Shown: in pieces, positions 11,132 through 18,050 of the stretch | Numbering within the stretch: the stretch's first letter is position 1 | Layout of the letters: every line of letters begins with the position of its first letter | Origin: Rhodococcus sp. G-MC3 | Lineage (GTDB): Bacteria; Actinomycetota; Actinomycetes; Mycobacteriales; Mycobacteriaceae | DNA: 64,000 bases | Assembly: GCF_030063335.1 (NCBI RefSeq) | Contig: NZ_JASISW010000024.1 | Location: 1 to 64,000 of the forward strand | Direction of reading: 5' to 3' | Position numbers and translations under genes: made by a program | The notes under the pieces: generated by a model | Databases searched by the model: none | The model's input: only the letters and a program-made list of their open reading frames with translations | Told to the model about the DNA's origin: nothing

Positions 11132-11720
11132 ACTGCAGCGCTTCGGACGCATCGAACGGTGGGTGCACTGGTCTGTCGGCATACTCACACTCGTGTGCAT
11201 CGCGACGGCAGCGATTCTGTACAACGGTTCGCTCGCGGTGCTCGTCGGGAATCGGCACATCGTCGAGACAGTGCACGTGTGGTCCGGGTTTGCCCTACCG
11301 ATACCGCTGGTCCTCGGTCTTCTCTCGCGCGCTTACCGCCTGGATTTGCGGCGCCTGAACCGTTTCACCTCCAGCGATTGGAAGTGGTTGCGATCCAAAG
11401 CTCGTCGAGTGCGAGCGGTGGGCGTCGGGAAATTCAATGCGGGTCAGAAGCTCAACGGCGCACTGAGCGCAGGTTCGCTCTTCGTTTTTCTGCTGACGGG
11501 GACGGTGATGTTCTTTCCCTCGTGGAGTCCGCTGAACTGGCGGACAGGGGCGACGTTCGTGCACGACTGGTTCGCGCTCGCCTTCGGTCTGCTCATGGTG
11601 GGGCACATCGTGTACGCGCTCAAGGATTCCGAGGCGATGCGAGGCATGCGCCACGGGTCGGTGCTGCGTGCGTGGGCAGAGAACGAGCATCCGGAGTGGG
11701 CGAGCGAGGAGAGGCCGTGA
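11115..11720 (+). CDS. Cytochrome b561-like membrane protein
   Basis: A 201-residue integral membrane protein with about four helices. Helix-embedded histidines (ERWVHWS at H18, VETVHVWSG, FVHDWFALAF, VGHIVYAL) fit a di-haem cytochrome b of the FdnI/b561 type. The ATG was preferred to a GTG two codons upstream. Its start lies inside the end of the molybdopterin oxidoreductase gene, indicating translational coupling and a two-subunit membrane redox complex, comparable in layout to MsrPQ or YedYZ, although the sequence is nearer b561 than MsrQ. Confidence 0.82.
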   Translation: MTPPVELQRFGRIERWVHWSVGILTLVCIATAAILYNGSLAVLVGNRHIVETVHVWSGFALPIPLVLGLLSRAYRLDLRRLNRFTSSDWKWLRSKARRVRAVGVGKFNAGQKLNGALSAGSLFVFLLTGTVMFFPSWSPLNWRTGATFVHDWFALAFGLLMVGHIVYALKDSEAMRGMRHGSVLRAWAENEHPEWASEERP

Positions 11721-11730
11721 AATGGACCGC

Positions 11731-12567
11731 TCAGAGGTCCGACGCGCCCCAGGTCCGGACGTCGAGGATATCTCCGACCGATACGGCCCCCTTCTCGAGA
11801 ACGGTCAGCTTGACCCCGAACGCCACACCCTTGGCCCTGGCCTTTCGATAAGTCGCGAGAGTCTGCAATGGTTCACGACCGTCGCGTTCGCCCCTGGACT
11901 GATCGACGGTGGTGACAGCGCAGCGGATGGCGAGTTTGGTGTAGGTGAGCACGGCATCGCCGACGCGAAATTCTCGAACGGTGTCCTCGGTGTGCGCGCC
12001 ATCCCAGCCGGTGACCACGATGTTCGGACGGAACCGATCCATCGGCACAGGTGATTCGAGCAGTGAGTTCAAACCATCGAGGGTGGAATCGGACAACAGG
12101 TGGACTGCGCCGCTGTCGGCGAAACCTGCTGTACCGGGAACTATTCCGTCGGTGACCCGATGGACGTCAGGAGGGACTGCGACCAGGCGTGACGTCTCGC
12201 CGATCACCTCGGTCAACCATGCTGCGACGTCATCGCCCTGATCGATGCCTCGGAACGGAAGCCTGAACATCGTGACGTCGGTGGCAGGGGACTCGCGGTC
12301 GATCTCGCATGTAATCGAGCCGAAATCGGAGTGTTCCAGCGTGAGTACGCCCTGGCGGATCGACGGCCGGATCACCGCCAGTATCGGATCGCTGCGCTGG
12401 CTTCGGAAGGACCGGTCCTCGTCGACGATCATGAACTCGCGATCGTGGTCGAGCCCACGAGCCGTCACCTGAGCAGCGGACAGGGAGATCCCCGCACATC
12501 CCTTTACCGGGTAGCTGATCAACTCGGATACCGTCGCGCTCACACCGGCGAGGATACTGGGAGCCAT
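11731..12567 (-). CDS. MOSC domain protein, mARC-like molybdenum cofactor enzyme
   Basis: A 278-residue protein with an N-terminal beta-barrel MOSC_N domain (VSELISYPVKGCAG at residues 12-25) and a C-terminal MOSC domain. The conserved cysteine that ligates molybdenum in mARC/YcbX proteins is present as C216 in AIRCAVTTVDQSRG. The family reduces N-hydroxylated compounds or handles sulfur for the cofactor. It is shorter than YcbX and lacks a fused ferredoxin. It converges on the cytochrome b gene and is divergent from nicotinamidase, its ATG sharing two bases with that gene's ATG; downstream GTG codons at V9 or V13 are possible starts. Confidence 0.85.
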   Translation of the reverse strand: MAPSILAGVSATVSELISYPVKGCAGISLSAAQVTARGLDHDREFMIVDEDRSFRSQRSDPILAVIRPSIRQGVLTLEHSDFGSITCEIDRESPATDVTMFRLPFRGIDQGDDVAAWLTEVIGETSRLVAVPPDVHRVTDGIVPGTAGFADSGAVHLLSDSTLDGLNSLLESPVPMDRFRPNIVVTGWDGAHTEDTVREFRVGDAVLTYTKLAIRCAVTTVDQSRGERDGREPLQTLATYRKARAKGVAFGVKLTVLEKGAVSVGDILDVRTWGASDL

Positions 12568-13138
12568 GACGCGTGCTCTGTTGGTAGTCGATGTTCAGAA
12601 CGATTTCACCGAAGGCGGTGCACTCGGTGTAGTCGGCGGAGCCGAGGTGGCGCGCACGGTGAGCGGTCTGCTGGCGAAGGAAGGCGATTCCTACGACGTC
12701 ATCGTGGCCTCCCGTGACTGGCACGACACCGACTCGGACAACGGTGGCCACTTTGCAACCGACGAGCCGCCGAATTTCGTCACCACTTGGCCGGTCCACT
12801 GCGTCGCCGGAACGCTCGGCGCCGAATACCATCCGGATTTCGCTTCCCACTCGGTGGATGTTCACGTGTTCAAGGGGCAGGGCAAGCCGTCGTACTCGGC
12901 ATTCGAGGGATCGACCGAGGGCGGACTCACGCTTGCAGAAGTGTTGCAGCGCAACGAAGTAACCGACATCGATGTCGTTGGTATCGCCACGGACTACTGC
13001 GTGAAGGCATCTGCGCTTGACGCATTGAAGGCTGGACTGAAGGTGCGGGTCCTGGCGGGATTCGTTGCAGGCGTCGCGCTGGAGTCCTCGGAAAAGGCAT
13101 TGTTGGAACTTGCCGATGCGGGCGCTGATCTGGACTAG
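12566..13138 (+). CDS. pncA: Nicotinamidase/pyrazinamidase
   Basis: A 190-residue cysteine hydrolase of the isochorismatase fold that deamidates nicotinamide to nicotinic acid in NAD salvage. The catalytic triad is readable as D9 (VVDVQNDF), K103 (FKGQGKPSY) and C145 (ATDYCVKASA). Metal ligands D51, H53 and H62 lie in DWHDTDSDNGGHF. Length and motif spacing match mycobacterial PncA, the enzyme that activates pyrazinamide. It is transcribed divergently from the MOSC gene with no room for a separate promoter if both annotated starts are right. Confidence 0.94.
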   Translation: MTRALLVVDVQNDFTEGGALGVVGGAEVARTVSGLLAKEGDSYDVIVASRDWHDTDSDNGGHFATDEPPNFVTTWPVHCVAGTLGAEYHPDFASHSVDVHVFKGQGKPSYSAFEGSTEGGLTLAEVLQRNEVTDIDVVGIATDYCVKASALDALKAGLKVRVLAGFVAGVALESSEKALLELADAGADLD

Positions 13139-13734
13139 CTGTCGATCGTCGTCGTGATCTGCGTGACCGACGGCGCGGCAGGTGTGCTCCCGAATCCGAA
13201 GGTTACCGGGGGCGTGACCGCCGTCAGCTCGCCGAGGTCCTCGCCGCGCCAGGACGCCCGGACAGCTGTGAGTCGGTGCTGGTGGCGCGCCCCGTAGTAC
13301 TCGAGGCGGCCACCCCCGGCGCTGCCTCTGGTGCGAACGCCCCGCAGCACGACGCGGGCGATGGGGTCGGAGATGGAGCAGAACCAGGGAGCAGTCGAGA
13401 TTTCGTCGGGAATCAGATGCAAGGCTCTGCCGAGAACGGTGGGTCCGCCAACGGTGATGGTCATTCGCAGATCGTCGGACGAGAGGGACACGTGCTCATT
13501 CGATCCCGAGAACTCGACCGGCGTGATGATGGTCTCGTCGAATGTATAAGTGGCCGCAACAAACTCGCGCACCGATTCCGACGGCGCCAGCAACAGTCGG
13601 TGCCCGCCGGCGAACTGAATCATGACGTCGGTGAACTCACCCAGCGGGGAGTCCGTCCAGTGCCCGACGACGATCCGAACCCCGGAGGATGTGCCGACTC
13701 CGAATATGTCGCCGTGAAACCGTGATCGTCCCAT
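13135..13734 (-). CDS. Hypothetical protein, conserved-looking
   Basis: A 199-residue protein with no domain I recognise. The chosen ATG begins MGRSRFHGDIFGVG; a longer frame runs into the zwf start region and is less likely. The sequence is mixed beta-rich with several short hydrophobic strands (VRIVVGHW, HRLLLAPS), no signal peptide and no membrane helix, suggesting a cytosolic protein. Its 3' end overlaps the end of pncA by four bases and it is divergent from zwf. Codon use matches its neighbours, so it is a real gene; its function is unknown. Confidence 0.7.
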   Translation of the reverse strand: MGRSRFHGDIFGVGTSSGVRIVVGHWTDSPLGEFTDVMIQFAGGHRLLLAPSESVREFVAATYTFDETIITPVEFSGSNEHVSLSSDDLRMTITVGGPTVLGRALHLIPDEISTAPWFCSISDPIARVVLRGVRTRGSAGGGRLEYYGARHQHRLTAVRASWRGEDLGELTAVTPPVTFGFGSTPAAPSVTQITTTIDS

Positions 13735-13771
13735 CACACCGACTGTAGCCACGGACGCGGGAGGTCGGTGC

Positions 13772-15178
13772 ATGATGGTTCTCATGGCGTCTTCACAACC
13801 CACGATTTTCGTTCTGTTCGGTGCGACCGGTGACCTCGCGAAGCGAATGGTCCTGCCGGCGTTCTATCAACTTCATGTCGAAGGGCTCCTACCGGAGAAG
13901 TGGCTTCTGGTGGGCAACGGCCGGCACGACACCTCCGACGACGAGTTCCGTGAGCATGTCCGCGGGGCTCTGGAAGAGTTCGGTTCGGACCTCGCCAGTG
14001 ACGCGTGGGACGACTTCGCGGCGGGAATTCGCTTCGCCGGAAATGGATTCACCGTCGAGGATGCCGGGCAACTTCCCGAGGTCGTCGAGGCTGGTCGCGG
14101 AGAAATCGGCGACGCGCAACTGGTCCACTACATAGCGCTCCCGCCGAGTGCCTTCGAGGATTACACCAAGGCACTCGGAGCGCATGGTCTCGCCGAGGGT
14201 GCCAGGGTCGTCTACGAGAAGCCGTTCGGGACATCGCAGAAGGCGTTCGAGCAGCTCGACAAGGCTGTTCACGAGGTACTCCACGAGAAACAGATCTATC
14301 GGATCGACCACTTTCTCGGCAAGGAAGCCACCCAGAATCTGCACGTTCTGCGGTTCGCGAATGGCATGATCGACGGTATCTGGAACGCCGAACACGTCGA
14401 CCATGTGCAGATCGATGTGCCGGAGAAGCTGAATATCGACGATCGCGCCGAGTTCTACGATGCGACCGGGGCCGTGCTCGACATGCTCGTGACTCACCTC
14501 TTCCAGGTAGCAGCCGAGATTGCGATGGAACCGCCCGCCTCGCTCCAGGCCGAGGATCTGCAGTCGGCGCGGGAATCGGTCATCGCTTGCTTCCGCCCGA
14601 TCGACACCACCGAGGTGGTTCTCGGTCAGTACGACGGCTACCGGGACGTCGACGGCGTCGCCGAGGATTCGGTGGTGGACACCTTCGTCGCCGCAAAACT
14701 GTGGGTCGACACCGATCGGTGGCGCGGTGTTCCGTTCCTGCTCCGCACCGGAAAGATGTTGGGCGTCAGTGCACAACGAGTGTCGCTGGTGTTCAAGAAG
14801 CCTGCGAACAGCCCGCTGACGGATCTGCCCTACGACGGCGCAACGCTCACGTTCGACCTGTCCGGCAACGGTGCCATCGACATGGCAATGACGGTGAAGG
14901 AACCGGGTCCTGACTTCGATCTGTCTGTCGGGCATCTGACGCTTCCGTTGCGTTCGGTGCCGGACGCGGAGCCGCTCTCGCCGTACTCCCGGCTGATTCT
15001 GGACGTGTTGAACGGCGATCGGTCATTGTTCACACGGCCCGATGGGCTAGCGCACGTCTGGGAGGTTGCAGCGCCGTTGCTGGACAACCCGCCCCCGATC
15101 AAGTCATACGCCGGCGGATCGATGGGGCCGAAGGAAGCCGACGAGCTGGCCGCGCCCTGCGGTTGGTTGGTGGGCTGA
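13772..15178 (+). CDS. zwf: Glucose-6-phosphate 1-dehydrogenase
   Basis: A 468-residue cytosolic oxidoreductase that makes 6-phosphogluconolactone and NAD(P)H at the entry of the pentose phosphate pathway. The nucleotide-binding FGATGDLAKR lies at the N-terminus, YEKPFG follows near residue 150, and the active-site signature RIDHFLGKEATQNL is near residue 177. The ATG has GGGAGG seven bases upstream; an ATG 12 bases later is possible. It is transcribed alone, not in the tkt-tal-zwf-opcA cluster common in Mycobacteriales, so this may be a second, separately regulated isoenzyme. Confidence 0.92.
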   Translation: MMVLMASSQPTIFVLFGATGDLAKRMVLPAFYQLHVEGLLPEKWLLVGNGRHDTSDDEFREHVRGALEEFGSDLASDAWDDFAAGIRFAGNGFTVEDAGQLPEVVEAGRGEIGDAQLVHYIALPPSAFEDYTKALGAHGLAEGARVVYEKPFGTSQKAFEQLDKAVHEVLHEKQIYRIDHFLGKEATQNLHVLRFANGMIDGIWNAEHVDHVQIDVPEKLNIDDRAEFYDATGAVLDMLVTHLFQVAAEIAMEPPASLQAEDLQSARESVIACFRPIDTTEVVLGQYDGYRDVDGVAEDSVVDTFVAAKLWVDTDRWRGVPFLLRTGKMLGVSAQRVSLVFKKPANSPLTDLPYDGATLTFDLSGNGAIDMAMTVKEPGPDFDLSVGHLTLPLRSVPDAEPLSPYSRLILDVLNGDRSLFTRPDGLAHVWEVAAPLLDNPPPIKSYAGGSMGPKEADELAAPCGWLVG

Positions 15179-15181
15179 CGC

Positions 15182-15283
15182 CCCGTGCGCGCTTGATGAC
15201 ATGGGGGCGTCACCATGCGCGCACGTGCTGCTCGGGAGCGGTGAGTGTTCGATGACCCGTGAGTGTCGCAAAGCGCGCACGGG
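15182..15283. repeat. 13-bp inverted repeat, intergenic element copy A
   Basis: CCCGTGCGCGCTT and AAGCGCGCACGGG are perfect inverted arms 76 bases apart, just after the zwf stop. The reverse complement of the right part reads CCCGTGCGCGCTTTGCGAC, almost identical to a sequence after the DUF445 gene near 50930, so this looks like a dispersed intergenic repeat. Confidence 0.55.
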
Positions 15284-15296
15284 CGGCGAAGCCGCA

Positions 15297-15497
15297 TCAG
15301 CGCTGGGGCATCAACATCCACGCGGCGAGGTAGACGAGCGCGAGGGTGCCGCCGGTGACGAAGGCTCCAACGACGGCGAGTACTCGAACGAGGTTCGCGT
15401 CGATCTCGAAGTATTCTGCGATACCGCCGCAGACTCCGGCGACCATTTTCTGGGAATCGGAGCGGACGAACTCTTTGGGGGTGTTGGTGATTGTCAT
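15297..15497 (-). CDS. PspC domain protein
   Basis: A 66-residue membrane protein consisting of one PspC domain: KMVAGVCGGIAEYFEIDANLVR followed by one hydrophobic helix and a short MLMPQR tail. PspC proteins sit in the inner membrane and take part in envelope-stress signalling or toxin-antitoxin-like switching in some species. Here it is a single small gene, convergent with zwf and divergent from ppk2. The ATG gives the usual length for minimal PspC proteins. Confidence 0.85.
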   Translation of the reverse strand: MTITNTPKEFVRSDSQKMVAGVCGGIAEYFEIDANLVRVLAVVGAFVTGGTLALVYLAAWMLMPQR

Positions 15498-15654
15498 GGT
15501 GAGAAGTCTCGCGCTCGGCTGGCGTCCGGCACATCGGGAACTTCACCCATCCCGACCCTGATCTTTTCTCGGGTTCCAGCTCGACTTTCTCCGATGCCTG
15601 CAATTCACCGAATCGTCATCGAAGCGTTGCCACCGAAGACTAATTTTCTCGACC

Positions 15655-16566
15655 ATGACCCAAGATTTCAGCGCCGCCGGTGACATTGCCGCGGCCGTCG
15701 ACCTGACCGACACCTCCGGATTCGTCGTCGACGACAGCGACGACGACGATCCCATCCTGCTGACGGTTCCGGACGGACGCATCGTCGACACGTGGCGTGA
15801 GGGCTACCCGTACGAGGAGCGCCTCTCGCGCGAGGAATACGACATGGAGAAGCGTCTACTGCAGATCGAGCTCCTCAAGCTGCAGATGTGGACCAAGGAG
15901 ACCGGCCGTCGCCACGTCATCGTTTTCGAGGGCCGCGACGCCGCCGGTAAGGGTGGCACCATCAAACGGTTCATGGAGCACATGAACCCTCGCGGCGCCA
16001 GCGTCGTTGCACTGGAGAAGCCGTCGGCCCGTGAATCCTCCGAGTGGTACTTCCAGCGGTACATCCAGCATCTGCCCGCAGCGGGCGAGATCGTGATGTT
16101 CGACCGATCCTGGTACAACCGTGCCGGTGTCGAACGGGTCATGGGATTCTGCACCGAGGATCAGCACGCTCGGTTCGTGCGTCAGGCGCCGTTGTTCGAG
16201 CAGATGCTAGTCGACGACGGCATCTCGCTCACCAAGTTCTGGTTCTCGGTCTCGCAGTTGGAGCAGCGGACCCGGTTCGCGATCCGCCAGGTAGATCCCG
16301 TGCGACAGTGGAAACTGTCGCCGATGGATTTGGCGTCGCTCGACAAGTGGGATGCGTACACGGCCGCGAAGGAAGAGAGCTTCCGGGCCACCGACACCGA
16401 TATCGCCCCGTGGACGGTCGTGAAGAGCAACGACAAGAAGCGGGCTCGACTGAACGCGATGCGTTTCGTGCTGAACAAATTCGACTACGCGAACAAGGAT
16501 TCCGAAATAGTCGGAGAAACAGACCCGTTGCTGGTTGGGCGCGCAAAAGATGTGATCGGCGAATGA
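15655..16566 (+). CDS. ppk2: Polyphosphate kinase 2
   Basis: A 303-residue polyphosphate-dependent nucleotide kinase of the PPK2 family. Walker A is GRDAAGKGG (residues 93-101), and the second catalytic motif FDRSWYNRAGVERVMGF follows about 50 residues later. The first 45 residues are an acidic extension (DDSDDDDP). Family members phosphorylate GDP or ADP from polyphosphate. No strong ribosome binding site precedes the ATG. Two tiny peptide genes follow directly; in Corynebacterium glutamicum a ppk2 gene likewise neighbours the small porin genes porA and porH. A second PPK2 lies near 44.6 kb. Confidence 0.93.
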   Translation: MTQDFSAAGDIAAAVDLTDTSGFVVDDSDDDDPILLTVPDGRIVDTWREGYPYEERLSREEYDMEKRLLQIELLKLQMWTKETGRRHVIVFEGRDAAGKGGTIKRFMEHMNPRGASVVALEKPSARESSEWYFQRYIQHLPAAGEIVMFDRSWYNRAGVERVMGFCTEDQHARFVRQAPLFEQMLVDDGISLTKFWFSVSQLEQRTRFAIRQVDPVRQWKLSPMDLASLDKWDAYTAAKEESFRATDTDIAPWTVVKSNDKKRARLNAMRFVLNKFDYANKDSEIVGETDPLLVGRAKDVIGE

Positions 16567-16724
16567 CGCAGCGCTGAAGGCAAGCGAAAATCTTGTTATT
16601 GGATCATGTTGTCGACAAGTTTTTTGCTGGATTTAACGGGGACGTTGTCCCCCGGGCCGGTTGATACGGTAGAGATATAAGAGAGCCGTAATTATCGGCT
16701 TGTTTCCAATTCGAGGAGTAACTC

Positions 16725-16838
16725 ATGGGTTCAGCAGCAACGTTCATCACTGACATCGCCACCGGCGTCTACTCGGACATCGTCGACGCGATCACCGCGC
16801 AGATCGTCAGCGCTCTGACGTCGGGCAGCGCAGCCTGA
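16725..16838 (+). CDS. 37-residue acidic amphipathic peptide, PorA/PorH-like candidate
   Basis: A 37-codon gene with a strong ribosome binding site, GAGGAG six bases before ATG. The peptide begins MGSAATFITDIATGVYSD and ends ALTSGSAA. It has three aspartates (D10, D18, D21), no Lys, Arg or His, and no signal peptide. Large hydrophobic residues fall at 7, 8, 11, 15, 19, 20, 23, 27, 28 and 31, the spacing of an amphipathic helix. These traits and the ppk2 neighbour match the mycolate-membrane porin subunits PorA/PorH of corynebacteria, which are short acidic helices exported without a classical signal. Homology in sequence is not evident; the assignment is inference. Confidence 0.65.
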   Translation: MGSAATFITDIATGVYSDIVDAITAQIVSALTSGSAA

Positions 16839-16955
16839 CCTGGTAATTCACTCGCGGCGTCGGGGGCCGCGGTGAACCGGGCAGCTGGCTGTGAAGCGTG
16901 ATTCACGTGTAGGTGGTGTTTTCCGTTACTCAGGCCTTTTATCGCCTGAACGCTG

Positions 16956-17033
16956 GCCAGGTTCACTTTTGATTTGATAGGAACGTACCTGGCAGTGATT
17001 GTTTCGTTATCGTCACGCCAGGTAAGCGACGTC
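16956..17033 (+). promoter_or_regulatory. Alternating-hairpin leader between the peptide genes
   Basis: The heptamer GCCAGGT (16956), its complement ACCTGGC (16987) and GCCAGGT again (17027) alternate, so the central copy can pair with either flank but not both. The right hairpin is extended by GTGA/TCAC. It ends 19 bases before the second peptide start, the layout of an attenuator or of an RNA-level switch. Confidence 0.5.
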
Positions 17034-17052
17034 GAATCTGAAGGGGCATTGC

Positions 17053-17145
17053 ATGTCCAGCGATCTCGATTTCACCGCGATTCTTGCACTGATTCTCGGT
17101 GCACTCGGTACCGGTAGTTCAGATAATGCCGGGGTGCCCGCCTAG
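17053..17145 (+). CDS. 30-residue acidic hydrophobic peptide, PorA/PorH-like candidate
   Basis: A 30-codon gene preceded by GAAGGGG six bases before ATG and closed by a 15-bp hairpin terminator ten bases after its stop. It begins MSSDLDFTAILALILGAL and ends NAGVPA. Three aspartates (D4, D6, D24), no basic residue and no signal peptide; residues 7-18 form a compact hydrophobic helix. With the 37-residue peptide upstream it makes a pair of unequal acidic helices beside ppk2, as for the two-component PorA/PorH channels of corynebacteria. Serines at 2, 3, 22 and 23 could be acylation sites. The function is inferred from context only. Confidence 0.6.
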   Translation: MSSDLDFTAILALILGALGTGSSDNAGVPA

Positions 17146-17154
17146 GTCGACATT

Positions 17155-17187
17155 GGCAGCCGAAAGCCCACGGGGCTTTCGGCTGCC
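17155..17187 (+). terminator. Strong hairpin terminator after the peptide pair
   Basis: GGCAGCCGAAAGCCC and GGGCTTTCGGCTGCC form a perfect 15-bp stem with a three-base loop. There is no T-run, as is common in actinobacterial terminators. It ends the ppk2-peptide region before the next gene. Confidence 0.8.
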
Positions 17188-17213
17188 ATCGTCTCTGGGC
17201 CTACCCTGTCCAC

Positions 17214-18050
17214 GTGCAGACCGTTCCCATTCAGATGCCCGACGGCACCGTCGTGCCGGTTCAGCTGTTCGAGGCCGACACGCCCCGTTCAGGGACGCCG
17301 GTGATCGTCGTGGTCCCAGGGCTCGGGATTGCCGGCGGTTATTACGAATTGTTCGCTCAAGATCTCGCTCGCCGCGGATTTCACGTTGCCACCGCAGATC
17401 TTCGCGGTCAGGGTGACAGCAGGCCGAAACCCACCGGTGCCAGCACATATGGGTACCAGGAGCTGGTCTCGGTGGACTTCCCTGCGATATTCGAGGTCGT
17501 ACGCGAACGCTTTCCCGAGGCCACGCCCTACGCTCTCGGCCACAGTATGGGTGGTCAACTGGCGTCGCTGTACGCCTCACGCATCAGAGGACGGCTCGGA
17601 GGCCTGATCCTCGTCGCGTCCGGTTCGCCTTATCACCGCGGTTTCGGCGCTGCGCGGGGCGCTTCGCTCTTTCTCGGCGCGGCTGCAATGTCTCTGACGA
17701 GCAATATTGCAGGATTCTGGCCGGGCGACCGCATCGACATCGGTGGATTCGGTCGTCAATCCAAAGTCCTGATCGAGGACTGGTCCCGCTTCGCTCGAAC
17801 CGGGAAGATCGAGCCGGCTGGCGCCGACATCGACTACGAGGAGCGGATCGGCAGGTTGACCCTGCCGATCCTGGCAGTCACCTTCGACGGAGACGACATG
17901 GCGCCGCGGGCGTCGATGGACAATCTCCTACGCAAGTTTCCGCGCGCGTCCGTCACCAAGAGACATCTGACGGCGCCACGTGGTCACAACGGGTGGATCA
18001 GGCAACCGTCCACCGTCGTCGACGAGATCGAGGCGTGGTTCATGCGCTGA
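17214..18050 (+). CDS. Alpha/beta hydrolase
   Basis: A 278-residue serine hydrolase of the alpha/beta fold. The oxyanion segment VPGLGIAGGYY leads to the nucleophile elbow GHSMGG near residue 109, the acid lies in TFDGDDMAP and the histidine in PRGHNGW near the end. No signal peptide is visible. The GTG start is the only in-frame choice that keeps the first beta strand. Family relatives act on lipids and esters; the substrate is not indicated. Its 3' end overlaps the convergent prolyl oligopeptidase by 11 bases. Confidence 0.85.
   Translation: MQTVPIQMPDGTVVPVQLFEADTPRSGTPVIVVVPGLGIAGGYYELFAQDLARRGFHVATADLRGQGDSRPKPTGASTYGYQELVSVDFPAIFEVVRERFPEATPYALGHSMGGQLASLYASRIRGRLGGLILVASGSPYHRGFGAARGASLFLGAAAMSLTSNIAGFWPGDRIDIGGFGRQSKVLIEDWSRFARTGKIEPAGADIDYEERIGRLTLPILAVTFDGDDMAPRASMDNLLRKFPRASVTKRHLTAPRGHNGWIRQPSTVVDEIEAWFMR

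Noticed and set aside
16638..16652. GGGGAC-GTT-GTCCCC hairpin as ppk2 terminator
   Set aside because: Only a six-base stem without T-run; equally likely part of the peptide gene's promoter.
16606..16680. 24-codon frame (begins MLSTSFLLDLTG) before the 37-residue peptide gene
   Set aside because: Acidic like its neighbours but has no ribosome binding site and lies in the probable promoter/leader of the next peptide.
16880..16972. GTG-started basic peptide frame between the two small acidic peptides
   Set aside because: Arg-rich, opposite in composition to the flanking peptides, and coincides with the hairpin region.
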